NCBI GenBank assembly: GCA_034769895.1
Contig: CM068368.1
Coordinates: forward strand, 688,153,877 to 688,217,876
From: Magicicada septendecula
Taxonomy: Eukaryota > Arthropoda > Insecta > Hemiptera > Cicadidae
Reading direction: 5' to 3'
DNA length: 64,000 bases
Below the pieces are notes generated by a model. The model did not search any database. It was not told the origin of the DNA and worked only from the letters and a program-made list of their open reading frames with translations. Positions 10,133 to 23,450 of this stretch are shown here, one piece after another. The position numbers and the translations under genes are program-made. The stretch's first letter is position 1; the number at the start of each line of letters is the position of its first letter.

Positions 10133-11360
10133 TGTAGCGTGTCAATTTTTGGGTGTTTTTAATTTTTTACAGTATGGGGCATTTATATCTTTTATTTCTT
10201 TCATTTTGGGCGGGCTTGTCAAAAGTTATGAAAATTATTGTGCAACGTTATTTTCCGTGTAACAGAACGATGTTAAGAAACAGTGGTAACAAAGCGATAC
10301 GCAGTTGTTATTGTGTAACGCGGCGAGCAAAGAATTTACCTCCTTCAAAATTCTCAGAAATCCGTACTTGTGTGGCAGCGCACATACGCAACTGTACGAA
10401 CACGAGCACAAGTGACGCTCTTGACTAAAAACTCAAGATGGCTAGTGCGAAGAGTATTCATCGTCTTCTCAAAAAGACCATCCGGAAATACTGTTAAAGC
10501 CCCGCCTACTATTAATGACATCAGCAGAGCCGAAGCCAATATCGTCCTTTGGTATCCAGAATATAACTCTGCTATTCCATGCATGAAGTGGTTACCTCAC
10601 AACAACTGAGGCTTCAGCGACGAAAACATAGTGGCAGTGAACCACAGTTCCCGCCGGTGGAAGCAAGAAGTACCTGTTACATTACCGTTCCAGTCTACAA
10701 GACACACGTCCCGGTACCGGGCTGGTCCCAAGTAGGCTCGCCATAAAAGTTTTTATTTATCAGAAAAAAAGTTGTAGTTACCAAAAAATTGTTATGTGAC
10801 CGCAGTCAATACAACTAGGGAGCCGTATTCAAGAGTTTTTTCTTTCTTTCGGAACATAAATACAGTGTAAACGGACAATGAGTGTGCGCGGCGACCGCGT
10901 GGCCGGCGTTTGGGGTTTGGGGATTAAATTGTAAAATGTTAAGGGCGTTATAAATTCTGAATGAATATGAGAGCGGCAAAGCTGGGCTGTTTCTGTTTGT
11001 ATCTGTGTTGGTAATTGTGTTTTGTGTGATATACAAGGTAAGCTGTAGTTCATAAGCCTGATTATGCTAGCGTTGCACAACTTTAAAAACATGTATCTAA
11101 ATGAATCTTCCTAATTTTTACAACAGTTCAAAAGTAAATGATAATAAATAGTAATTCTCTTCAAAAATGAGTTGTGTCAGTGCTTTGCGTAACCCATAGA
11201 CCATGTTTGTATCCAGCTACATGTGATCGAACCCTGGGACCTTGTAGAAGTGATCGTGCCGGTAAGTAAAAGTTAATTTGAGATTTGGATATTAATAAAT
11301 GTGATCGATAGATTAGTACATCACAATTTGCGCCCGAATTACAGGGACTAGTACATCACA
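10133..11360 (+). repeat. 3' LTR of element A
   Basis: Same length as the 5' LTR and nearly identical. Starts TGTAGCGTGTC right after the purine tract, ends ACATCACA, then TSD AGAT. Contains the captured PBS unit at 11,314-11,348 and the donor-like site at 11,262. Confidence 0.93.
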
Positions 11361-12593
11361 AGATGTCAGTGATATTTGAGTCAGAAGGGATTACGAGTAT
11401 ATATATATGCCAAGTGGCAAATCAAGCTATTATAAATAATCAGATCACCCAAACTAATGGAGAATGAGAATGTTAAAGAAAGAGAGTCAGAGTAAAAATA
11501 TAGAATTTTAATGGAAATAAGTGACAAACTTTAATAGAATTTGAGAATAAAGTAAAAGTTGTAAAATGTGTAATTTGAGTAATTTAAATGTCAATTTTAT
11601 TGTTAATTATAATAAGACTATGTAAATTTTAAAGGTCACATTTTATTATGTTTTTGTGTTTAAAGATAGAATTTTAAAGATGTTTAAGGTATTTTATGAT
11701 GTAACCTAGGTATAACCTATGTAGGTCAAGGTTCTTGACTTGACCCAGTTTGATCAGCTGATGGGTGATGTTGTAAACTAGACCAGTTTTGGGCAATGAA
11801 GTGATGCCAATTTTGTTTCCGGATTGGTTTAAATGATTTTAAAATTTTCTTCATGTTGAGAAAAGTATATTTTAATAAATTAAAATTTATTGTTGAAAAA
11901 AAAAATTTGATTCTCTGTGCCTGCCATCTACTTGATGTTTTGAATTTTGATTGTATTATTGTTTATGTGTATTACTAGGGTTTTATTGAATTATATTGTG
12001 TAGGATATATGTATAATCAAATGTTAGGATACGGAAGTTCATGTTTTAATTAAATGTTCAATTTATTTGTTTTCTAATTATTAATAGTAACGAAGAGAAT
12101 TAATCAATTCAGATAAAAGAATTTTATTTTTTGATTTTGAAGAAAGTATTGGCGATAGAGCAGTTTGATTTTAACTTAAATAAATTTTTTGAATGTAAGA
12201 ATAAATTTTTTGCTAGGATGTAGTAATAAGTGTAGGTATGCGCCCAGTATTGCTGAAGGCAACCCAGTGTGCATGAAAAGGGGGAACATATCGGTTGAGG
12301 ATCTGGAATGGTATAAGACCAGGGGTTTGGAGTTAGGGGTAGCATGTTAGAAGGTTAGGTGCGCTGTGGTGAGTGTCTGTTCGATTTTATGGTGTTGGGA
12401 TCTCGTATAGAGAAGTCCAGTGATCTCGTTCAGATGTGGCCATAGTCGCCGAGCCAGGGGGGTAGCTTACCCATGAGGTATAAGAACAAATGGGGGGTTG
12501 TTGGCACCATATCCTCTCCAGTCCTCTTCGGGGTTTTAGCAATGAGATTTCTTCTGTTTCGACGGAAGACCTCTCATTGGGGGGGGGGGGTAT
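11361..12593 (+). mobile_element. E1: right internal part with 3' RNA domain
   Basis: Continuation of E1 after the element A insertion, collinear with A positions about 8,890-10,132. It carries GATCAGCTGAT near 11,752, the conserved core at 12,391-12,421, the pre-tract hairpin at 12,540-12,579 (CAATGAGATTTCTTC...CTCTCATTG) and a G-run of about 11 before the LTR. No gene. Confidence 0.75.
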
Positions 12594-13848
12594 TGTAATG
12601 GGGCCAAAGAGAGGCTTTTTATTTTATTAACAATTTGGGTTCATTTTATTAAAATATTCATAATTCATATTTCATATGTGTGGCCAGTCCCCGGTTGAAT
12701 CTAACGCATAGTTAGAACAAAAGAACTGTGAGGAAACAAGTACAATGGAATGTGCGTATCGCACACCACGGCTCGATTCTTAGAACTTTGCGGCTGTGTG
12801 ACATCTACGCCCAAACGCGCAAGCACCAACATCTGCGGAGCGCCTGAACGACGCCGAGTTGTTTGAAACAAAATGGCTTGGAGGCGAAAGTTTGTTCGCA
12901 CATGGTCTCAAAACGGCGGAAACGAAACTTAGCCCTGCCCACATCTGTGACGTCGACCAGTGAACACTCAATTTCGTCGACATCCAAAACACGAGAGTTG
13001 CACTTGTTGAATGTGAAATGACGAACGATTCAGAGCAGAAGGCATTGTAATTCCGCTATGCCTAGTTTTCTGGTGGGAGATTTTGTTAGTGACTTTCGTC
13101 CCAGTTGAATAAATTTCTCAGCCCGGCCGGGTGCGGAGTAAAACGTGTGCACACAAAAATCTAAATTTATTATGTAGAAAGTGGTAACCAAAATTTAAAA
13201 AAATGATTTAACATTGCAAAATAGAATCAGTGAAGTGAACGGGCCAAAATAAAATGTGAATTGTAAACTTTTGGACACTTAAAACACACTAGGCACATGG
13301 CAGCGAGAGGAGTGACGCCGTTGGGTAACCCATCAGAATAATTTCAAATTTTTTTAAGGGGCTTTTTTTTTAATATGTTAATATAAAAGGGGTTTTTATA
13401 ATGGAATGAGAGTAGAGTGTGCAGCAATCTGGGTCGTCTATAATATAAGTATATAAACGTTTATGATAAAATCATCTAATTAGGTTCAGGTATTAAGAAA
13501 CATATATCTTTGTCTGTAGAAAAATGATTCCAAGTTTTGTTTATGTCTTACACAATAAAAAAAAAATTTATTGTTAACAACGTGAAGGGAGAAGTTTAAG
13601 CCAGTAGTAAATTTGAGTAAAATCTTAAAAGTAAATATATGAAAATGTGGAAAAGTTAAAAAATAAAATAAAATTTAATTAGCTTCTTTTACTAAATACG
13701 AGTTGCGTCAGTTATTGAAACAACCTTAAATCATGCTTGCATCTCAACGTTCGTGTGACGTAACCCTGGGCAGAGAAAATGTTTTTAAGGTAAGTGTAAG
13801 ATAATAAATTTCATTTATTTATATTTGTATTGTAATTATATTATCACA
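12594..13848 (+). repeat. 3' LTR of E1
   Basis: Starts TGTAATGGGGCC immediately after the purine tract and ends ATTATCACA; 1,255 bp. It has an AACCCTGGG core at 13,762-13,770 and donor-like AAG|GTAAGT at 13,790. Strongly diverged from LTR A. TATT at 13,849-13,852 would be its TSD, but the left partner is lost. Confidence 0.7.
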
Positions 13849-15319
13849 TATTGACACACCCAAATTTTTAACATATAACAAAAGATTTAGTAACTTTCAG
13901 ATTTTCATATAAAATTAAATTATTGATTTTAACTATTATTTACATTTAAAAATTTTTAAGTCTTACTGTTCATGTAAAATTGTCTTTCTGAAAGTTCTTT
14001 TCACAACAAAATTATAAATATTTAGTCATCACCTGCATACTGCTGCTGTTACCGTTGTGTGTGTGTGTGTGTGTGCATCCTGAACCCTGAGAATTTGATG
14101 ATGATGATGATGATGATGATGCTGTGTTCTGTCTCTATGGGTTGTTGCTCCTGAGTTCCTCCATACGTCTTGTGTGTGTGGTAAAAGTGTGTTCAGTCGA
14201 TCGGCAGACCAGCAGCGTGACGTCCTTTGGAAATAGCTTATCAAACGGACACAAGTGTCCTCAAGTAGAGATTCCTTGAGTCTGAGAATGCCCCAAAATT
14301 GTCGGTCATATTTATACTGGACTCAATCTGACATGTCCAGGATCGCTCTTGACATGTTAGAAATTGTAACTTTCAAGCAAAGCGTCCTTTTAATTACGAA
14401 TCACTTTTTTGTTCATTTTAGCGATTTCGTAAACACACTTGTAGCATGCACGATATAATTGTTTGCGTAATTTTTTCTGTTCACGCACATATAACACACA
14501 TGTTAATTACTCTTTAATTACACCCGTAATTAACACTAATTACTTAGCATCTTTAATATTGCAAATTTCTGCAAAATTTTATATATCACTGCATTCGTTA
14601 AGAGTCCCTTAATGCAATGGTGTTTTTATAATTGGTGTAAGTCTTTGCTTACAGGTTTAACACAAGTAATTAGTTTATTATAATCCTGTTAAGACATGAT
14701 TACAGACAAAACAATAAGTCGGTTGCATCACCCCATATTTTCATGTCGCAGCGTGCTCACACACACGCTGTAACTTACACTACCACAGCAGGTGTCCCTC
14801 TCGACAGGTTAGGTATTGTCAATTCCTGCACAAAATTGTATAAAACTGTTCCTTATTCTATTTATACTAATTACAATATAAAACATACCGCCCTGGGCAA
14901 ATATGCAAATATATGTATTGTTGCAATGTGTGGCAAAATTGAAATAGAAATGCGTGAAACACTTATGGTCAGAGGGGAAAGGCGATGTGGAGTGAGTCGC
15001 TGTGTAATGTGAGAAGAGAATTGTTGTTATTAGTGATAGTGCAGCCAACCTATGAATCTTATTTTTAATAGTAACAAAAACTCACGACTGTTAAGGTTTG
15101 TTTGTAAATGTGTCACCATGAATCTATATCTGTGTGTGTGTGCGTGCATGAGCCTAATTTGTTGCTGTTACATATCAGAATGTTTTATAAACATATCTGA
15201 GTGTTGTTTGGTTCTGCCATTGTGTACTGCTGAGACATAAAAAACTACAGCCTTTCCTGACCTTTCTTATCGCAATGAAATTTGCAAACTGTACACTTCC
15301 ACTTCTTAATTACACACGA
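13849..15319. other. Unassigned DNA with microsatellites
   Basis: A (GT)n run at about 14,057-14,075 and a (GAT)n run at about 14,096-14,121, otherwise AT-rich. Short frames at 14,029-14,244 and 14,743-15,012 are repeat-driven or lack any recognisable domain. Nothing else supported. Confidence 0.6.
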
Positions 15320-15323
15320 CTAT

Positions 15324-18189
15324 TGTAACATGACCAGGTGTTACATAACCTAGACATATGCCCTTAGATTTAATAAATACATGACGGTAATGTAAGTAGA
15401 TAATATAATGATAAGAGTAGCCAAGAAGAGAGGAACCATGGAAGAAGAAAGAAGGAGAAGTGCCACCAGAAGCAGTAAACCTAAACACTGCTTGACACTA
15501 CAACCATACTATAACTGACACAAACTAATGGACAAATTAAATTCACTTTAAGCTGTCAAGCGAGTCAGTGAATAACTTAAATGAAATGTGACATGTTAAT
15601 AAAAATAATTAAATAAGAATCCGAATAATGTGATATCAGCATCAGCATTTGGCTGAGAATAAATCGACTATGACTAGTAACTATTAATGCCAAGGACTAA
15701 GATTAGATATGGCCACAATATAAGATTGAAGCTGTATTACAGTCTCAAATGGGCTTATGACAAGTAAAAATATTTGTAAGAGGGAACCTTATATAAATAA
15801 GCTACCTCATCAAGGTACCGAAATGTAAACTAATAAACCTTATTAAGGCAGAAATCCAATGCAAACGGTATGCCTCGGCAAGGCCTAAAACAAACACTCA
15901 TCAGTAAGGTGATTAGTAGAAAGTACTAGAAGTGTAAATCACATACACTGAACAATCTTTGTGCCAAAAATAGTGATAAGCATTGTTAATACGTTAGACA
16001 AATAATAGTTCAATTGTTAATTAATAGCATGGAGCAAAATAATGTGAAACAAAATGCCATAGTGAGTAAGCACAGTTCATAGCAATGTATAAGTTAAGGT
16101 TTAATCATAATATTCAATAAATAAATATCAGGACGGATATAATAGTGTTCTAACATAGACGTTTAAGTGAAAAATGCGATGTGGAACACAAACAATGTAT
16201 TGATAAGAGAGAGTAATCGCCGGCTTTGATTAGCAGACGACAGCGCGAAGCCATATACCTGAACATTGTTAATTAAAAAATGTCAGTGAAAGTGTAAATA
16301 AACCAGTGTCAAACTATATCAAATTGAAGAGGAAAAAATATCCTTTAATTTGATAGCGATACGACCCTGATCGCAACTATAATAAGTGCGTGACAGGCGT
16401 TAGCATCATTTGTACATAATAAATAAGAAATCTGTTTATCAACACTAACAACAATGACGGCTGTCAATCATTCTGGCGACGAGTCGGTTAAAAAACCGTT
16501 AGTGACAGTTGGAAAGACAATACGTCACTTTCGTAACGCCTGGCTAAGCCAATCAGAAAATAGCTTAATAAATAAAACAATTGCCTAAGCCCGATCAAAG
16601 CAGAGGGTATATAAAGACACGCGGCTAATTACCGTTAGACACTTTTAACGTTCATCCAGGGCGGAAGGTACGCTCATCTCATCAAAATTTTTCTTAACTG
16701 ATAGCTTCATTGTAATAGTGTATCTACTGAATTATTTCGGCAACAACAAAAAGTAACTACAAGATACTCTACGTAGAAACAGTGCATCGAAGTGAAGTAT
16801 TATTTTATTTAGTGCGGGAAAATGTCGAACAGGAGAAATAATTAAATAGTATCATATAAGGTCCTTTTTAGTCAGAAGCGGACCAATATTCTCTGTTCAA
16901 GTGCGTGTGTAGTGAGTAACAATGGTAATTACAATCCCACCATTGAAGTGTTTAATTGAATTTTAATCGAAAGATTAAAACACAAAGGTAACTGTGTGAC
17001 AATTTATTCCATTACACTGAGTGCAATAACCTATATGTTTTTGTAAACAAATCTGTACTGACGCATAACACTGAAACATTTTCTGTATTACACCATGTCT
17101 GAATTTATTTAATGGATTTGTCAATCCTATTTAAGTTGGATGTTAGTCATAAGTGATCTCACCATATAACTTTGTGAATAATTAAGCAAGCGTGACGAAC
17201 GCCTAACCTTTAAAATAGGTTCGATTTTATATTAGTAAACCAAAAGGCATTACTAGTCGATATTGTATTATAAAATAATTAGTTATTGTGTAGGCATGAG
17301 CATTCTTTCTTGTGTTTCAAAGAACTTACGCCTGAGATATAAATAATATTAATGTTTAACGGAAAGTTTATCTGGACTTAACCAGAATTATTGTTTATGC
17401 TCTGAGCCAGTCATATAGGGTATGTAACAAAATATTTGCAATTGTACATCAATGTATTCTTTTAATTATATTTGTTTGAATTCACTATCAAGGGTACAAA
17501 TAAAACCCAGTTATTAGCAGCATAACGTGACTTGATTTATTTTTTTTAGAAAATAGATAAATAGTTCATTCAGAATAATCAAAACAACTCTTAGTTGCAA
17601 TCATATATTGTTGAATTGAATTGCCATAAGGGCAATAAACGCAATTTCAGATTTTTTAACTTATTATTTGATTCTATTAATGGGTTTTCCACGGGATTTT
17701 CCCGAAATAAACCTGTGTGGCGCCCATTATTAAACAAGGTAACCTAACCTTGTAGATAAAGTAAGCTGGTTTTGTAAACCGTCTTGGCAGCTTATTGATT
17801 TATTGAACTTCTGAACTTCCAGAAACACGAACAGGTACGTGGAAGTGTATTTTATTAATTTTATTGTCCAGACGTTACTAGACTTTACGTACTTAGACAA
17901 CTGTCAACCTGGAGGAGGAGTTCCGCTGCTAGTATCAACACGACGGTCACCATCATCAAGCGACCAGCTAGTACACTTTATTTTTAAACTTAAGCAACGT
18001 TAGTGTTCAAATAATATTAATACAATTATCTTATTTTTTATCTAAAAGAGTTCTTTTCAGACACTTATAATTTTTGCAATTGTAAACACACTTTTAATAA
18101 CTTCAAATATTACGTTTAAATATTTTACAAATTAATAATCAAATTAATACACAATAATAGAATAGATATAATAAATGTGAATTGTTACA
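15324..18189 (+). repeat. Probable solo LTR, 2.87 kb
   Basis: Starts TGTAACATGACC and ends AATTGTTACA, giving 6-bp inverted termini TGTAAC/GTTACA, with CTAT on both sides (15,320-15,323 and 18,190-18,193). A TATA-box-like TATATAAAG lies at 16,608-16,616, a PBS-like TGGCGCCCATTATTAAAC at 17,718-17,735, and donor-like sites AAG|GTAACC (about 17,738) and ACAG|GTACGT (about 17,833) follow. The length is close to the LTR in the 57.8-kb palindrome. No gene. The boundaries rest on the TSD and termini only. Confidence 0.55.
16608..16616 (+). promoter_or_regulatory. TATA-box-like site
   Basis: TATATAAAG preceded by GAGGG in the middle of the probable solo LTR, a plausible LTR promoter. Similar sites lie in other LTR-like regions at 54,257 and 58,282. 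Confidence 0.4.
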
Positions 18190-18193
18190 CTAT

Positions 18194-19767
18194 CTCTCCA
18201 GTTTATCATTATATAAAGGAACGCGTTCTTCATATTAATTTAATTGCAAGAATTTTTTAAATCCATGGACAACAAAAAACTGTTTCTAGGACAAGTAAAA
18301 AGCAAGTAATTTCGATACAGAATTTTAGGAAAAGAATATCTTTAAATCTTTTAACACTAAAAGTATTACAACCGGTAAAAGAAACAGATGAATGAGAAAG
18401 GAGATAATTTAAGTTTTATCAGCTAGCAAAGAACGTTTTACTGTAAGTAAAGTGAAAATTTGAAGTTATAACATGCGATGGTCAATATCTATGAAATTTC
18501 TTTCATTTCAGAAATCTATTTCATTTTATTATTACACAAAATTTGAGTGTGTGCAACACACACGCATGCACAGACACACACATACCAATACATATATTTT
18601 AGAGTCTGTTACCAAAGCTGAAGAAGGCGGATACTAAGCCGAAACGCGTCCGATAAAATAGTAAGTTTTTCACATGAAAAAAGTTCATTTTTAGTTAAAT
18701 ATATTTTTAATTATAATACAACTAATATTCTACTATTATTTCTGTTCTTTTTTATAATTATTAACATTTATTTTAAAGAAACGCAAGACCTTAATAAAAC
18801 ACCTTCAGACTCATTCAAGAATATGTGAAAGTTAGGATGAATAGTTTTATTTTTAAAAAAGCTTACTCAGCGTATTTTGACGCTCAGCCCTACCTGTATC
18901 CAATTTTTCTTAGAAGAACTCTGAGGGAACTAATTTGGCCCTGAAAGTTAATGTTTTTTCTACTGATGGGTAGCAATGTGCTTACCGTTGGATGCCTCTT
19001 GTGAGTGATATGGAACTGATTAACAGTCCGACATATAAAGTGGGTCTCAAAATCATCCACACTTGTCCTGGGACTAACCTGGGGTTTGGTCTTTTTTGGG
19101 CTCTTAAACTATCCTCCTAATTTTTCTCCCTCCTTTGCGATACGCGATAACGTGTGAGTAGATATTCCAGTTGCCACAGTAACCCGTTCGAAAACACTTT
19201 AAATTGGAATTTTTATTCCTTCAGCTGCTTCTCTTCTCATAAATTGTAAAACATTAAAAATTACTTCCCGCGCTTGACTGTGAGTAACTTCCCTGTCTTT
19301 ACTAGTTGAAAGAGAAGTATCCATTTTAACAAATCCCGTTACTGGGTGATAACACAAATAATTACGATAATATGTAATTACAGAGAAAACTATCAATAGA
19401 AATTAACTAAAACATTAAATAACTAATAAAAATGAGTGACTGTAAAACAACGATACAATTAATAATAAATTGAGATAATAATAACAAATGCAAGACTGAC
19501 ATAGCACGTAAAACAGTAACTAACAATGTACTGGTAACTAAAACATCACGCGCAAGTTGGCAACACCTACACTTGCATACCAGCTGATTCTCCGTTACCG
19601 GAGCGCCAATCACGATTTCAAAGTGGACTCGTCCATCCATGAATTGGTTTCTGCACATATGCCCTTAACTTATAATTTTACTGTATGTATGCATGTATAT
19701 ATTACTCCTGGAAGTAAACTGACCTTGTTTGTTATCATTTTAATTTAACCTGATGCATGATTCACAG
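18194..19767. other. Unassigned DNA, possible Penelope-like 3' remnant
   Basis: AT-rich with a CA/TG-rich patch at 18,548-18,590. The only recognisable item is the hammerhead-like core at 18,618-18,645. The rest, including short minus-strand frames at 19,199-19,658, shows no recognisable domain. Confidence 0.45.
18618..18645 (+). ncRNA. Hammerhead-like ribozyme core (candidate)
   Basis: CTGAAGA, a short stem AGGC...GCC, then GAAAC match the order of the hammerhead core (CUGANGA, stem II, GAAA). Hammerheads are known in Penelope-like elements, and the Penelope-like copy here has a degenerate analogue at 22,173-22,200. I could not find a convincing stem I or stem III, so activity is doubtful. 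Confidence 0.35.
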
Positions 19768-19771
19768 AATG

Positions 19772-20828
19772 TGTAACGGTACAAACCAATGAGGGTTTGC
19801 AATATTAAACTTTTTCATTGTATTTAACCAAAGCGTAATAAAGAGTCGCCGACTATAGCTCCGTGTGAGGTACAAAATGGTACAGGAATGTATGTTATCA
19901 GAAAGGGTGCGCATTCCCGCGGACGAGCGCACGGTTCGGCCAACATTCACACGAAAATGTCACGCCTCAAAAATTCCTTCTCACCCGGCACTAGATGACG
20001 TAGACTCCTCGAGAGGTGCTCGTCCAATGAAAACGCAAGTTGCCACGGGCAGTAGGACTTTGGCCATCTTGGAAACGTCGAAGTCGGCATCAGTCGGCAG
20101 CCAAACTTAGGAACCGCGCAGAGGTGTTGGTGCGTGTTCTTCCCAAATTATAGTAAAAATGTAGACCGACCGACAGAAAAGTGTAAATAAAATAACCGGT
20201 TCAGCGTAACAAGGCTTGTGAGCCAAAATACAACAAAATTATTAAAAATGTGTTTAAACCAGGTGATAACAGTAGTGAAACGACAGTGAGATTGCAAACA
20301 ACCACCAGTAATCAAATTTTAATCAGTGCGAATGTTTTCAGACTACAACAAGTGACTAAAAAATATAATCAGTGCAATACATGGGTCTACAGGGACGCCG
20401 ACAGAGAAGTAACAGTAAAATATTAACTAACAAAATATGACCATTTGAATTAAAAGCGCAAAATCTAAATTTAAAAGGGGTTAAAAGATGTGAGTGTGTG
20501 TGTGTGTGAGTAAAATGCTGGGTTGCCTTTAATTAATTAATTTAATAAATAATTTAATTTAATTATAAGAAGTAAGAGATAAGTTTGTTGTTTTGGTCAG
20601 ATGGGGTCGTTACCTCAGTATTTAATTTTGTTTAATTGAAATGTTAGAGAATAGAGCAGGAGAAGGCACGTTTTTAATTGATTCATAAAAAAGAGAATAA
20701 TAAAAAAGAATAATAAATGAAGTTGAAATAGTTAACAGTAAATGAGAGTAATTATTACAACATATAACCCTAAATCATGTTTATAGGCTACAAGTTCATG
20801 TGTAGAACCCTGGAATCCGAGAAGGTAA
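19772..20828 (+). repeat. Solo LTR G, left part
   Basis: Starts TGTAACGGTACA with AATG before it (19,768-19,771). It is interrupted at 20,828 by the C array and resumes at 33,664, ending CTATCACA at 33,713 before a second AATG (33,714-33,717). Without the insertion it is 1,107 bp. It holds a CpG-containing, GC-richer patch (19,900-20,140) that may be the promoter region, and an exon-like cassette with GAACCCTGG at about 20,805 and donor AAG|GTAAG, where the C array landed. Confidence 0.75.
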
Positions 20829-21427
20829 TGTAACTGTACAGAATTGTGTGCTACCCCAGTTTCAATTTTATTTTATATCAATTCAGTTTTAATTCACCTG
20901 TGAGGTGCCCCAGTTTAACCAGCAATACACTGTTAGCATAAACAACTGATGTCTGGAGACAGCCAGACTAGACGCATTACGTAATACTTTGCCAGCAGCA
21001 GTCTACCTTGTGAATCACAGTAAGCAGTTTGTCACCATAGAGTCAACAGAGGAGAGCAGTGTATTAATACAGTTCATTAAAAGAAAACAGTGGCCTCGGG
21101 TGTGTAAGATAGGCCGAAGTTAAGGCCGGCCTATCCAATCAAATAACTAATTAAAACATCTTTTAATAACTATTAAAAGTGCAAACAATGCAGTGGATTT
21201 AAGTGTGACTTAATATTAACACGGAGAAATCAGTGAATTCAAATCAGTGAAAATCTAATACAACACAGTAAGCTCAGTGCAACTAGGGGCGTGAGTGCAC
21301 CAGAAACAAGAAAGTGGTCAACGAGACAGGGCAACAAACTATACGAACATACACGGTGAATGGGTAACTAACAACCCTAAATATACCTATTTAAATCAGT
21401 TCAAAACAAATGATGATAACTTATTTA
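20829..21427 (+). repeat. C array, LTR1 (3'-truncated)
   Basis: Begins TGTAACTGTACAG and matches LTR2 and LTR3 up to 'cttattta' at 21,427. A 53-bp filler of unknown origin (21,428-21,480) joins it to the Penelope-like fragment. Confidence 0.85.
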
Positions 21428-21480
21428 TTCTTCGTATTGTTTAAATTAGCAGCCATCCTTACTTTTCTTTTATAGAATTG

Positions 21481-22300
21481 CTAAAAATGGATACAACCCC
21501 GATTTGGTAAATAAAATACATAAACGCATCCTAAACACAAAAAATAAAAATAAAACACATCAGACCAACAACACACAACCCAGTAAGTACATAACACTTA
21601 CATACTACAACTCCAATACACACAAAATTGCTAACACATTTAGAAAACACAATTATAAAATAGCCTACAGAACCAACAACACCATTAAGAAACATATAAA
21701 TTTTAACAAAGACACAGACACATACAGTAAAACAGGAGTTTATAAATTAAATTGTAATGATTGTAACCAATTCTACATCGGCCAGACGGGAAGATCTTTT
21801 TATTCCAGATTTTCAGAACATATAAAAGCCCTCACCACAAATTACATACATTCCACATTTGCCACACATTTACAAAATGAAAACCATAGTTACACAAACA
21901 TAGAACACAACATGGAAATATTAAACTACTTATCAAAAAGTAGAAAATTAAACACAGCTGAACAATTTGAAATATACAGATATCACACATTACAACCAAA
22001 CAACATATTAAATGAACAAGTACATTACAGATCACATACACTATTTGATACATTGATCCAAACACAAAATTTGAACCTCAGCGCCAATTCCCTCCCATCA
22101 TCAATTCCCACCACACACACCTATAGTCCATAACCGTTATTCTGCAACAATGACTTTCAGTATTTACTCACACTGAGCAAGAGGCACAACACCTTGAAAC
22201 GTTTGTGATAGTGAGAACAAAAGTAAGTTCATTTGTGAAAGTTTTTTATATATAATAATATTAGTAAAAGTGAACAAAGAGGATGAATCAACAGATATTT
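21481..22300 (+). mobile_element. Penelope-like element, 3' fragment (array unit 1)
   Basis: Same sequence as the 3' part of the complete insertion in unit 2 (about 28,425-29,242), with the same junction into the gag-like gene. It includes the GIY-YIG coding part (21,504-22,133) and the 3' untranslated region with a degenerate hammerhead-like core (22,173-22,200). Confidence 0.85.
21504..22133 (+). CDS. Penelope-like protein, C-terminal GIY-YIG endonuclease part
   Basis: About 209 residues open. The region around residues 75-105 reads GVYKLNCNDCNQFYIGQTGR followed by SFYSRFSEH, which is the GIY-YIG nuclease signature preceded by the paired-cysteine motif found in endonuclease-bearing Penelope-like proteins. 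This domain nicks target DNA for reverse transcription. The reverse transcriptase that should precede it is absent from this copy and present in part at 27,799-28,430. The apparent start is only the first Met after truncation. It looks less mutated than the copy in unit 2, which has single-base deletions. Confidence 0.85.
   Translation: MVNKIHKRILNTKNKNKTHQTNNTQPSKYITLTYYNSNTHKIANTFRKHNYKIAYRTNNTIKKHINFNKDTDTYSKTGVYKLNCNDCNQFYIGQTGRSFYSRFSEHIKALTTNYIHSTFATHLQNENHSYTNIEHNMEILNYLSKSRKLNTAEQFEIYRYHTLQPNNILNEQVHYRSHTLFDTLIQTQNLNLSANSLPSSIPTTHTYSP

Positions 22301-23450
<1,150 letters not shown>

Larger units (their letters stand above)
4015..11360 (+). mobile_element. Element A: young LTR retroelement without pol
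   Basis: Two 1,228-bp LTRs (4,015-5,242 and 10,133-11,360) differ at about five positions and are flanked by AGAT (4,011-4,014 and 11,361-11,364). A lysine-tRNA-type PBS follows the 5' LTR and a purine tract precedes the 3' LTR, so the element is structurally complete. The 4.9-kb interior holds one broken gag-like gene (5,435-6,696), a structured RNA block (7,219-7,850), 1.9 kb of AT-rich noncoding DNA and a 3' RNA domain. No protease, reverse transcriptase, RNase H or integrase motif is visible in any frame, so it must depend on enzymes supplied in trans. Its layout recalls LARD and TR-GAG elements described in plants. It sits inside the older relative E1. Confidence 0.9.

Noticed and set aside
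14743..15240. Possible host exons
   Set aside because: Short frames with no domain, no clear splice context and no repeat support.
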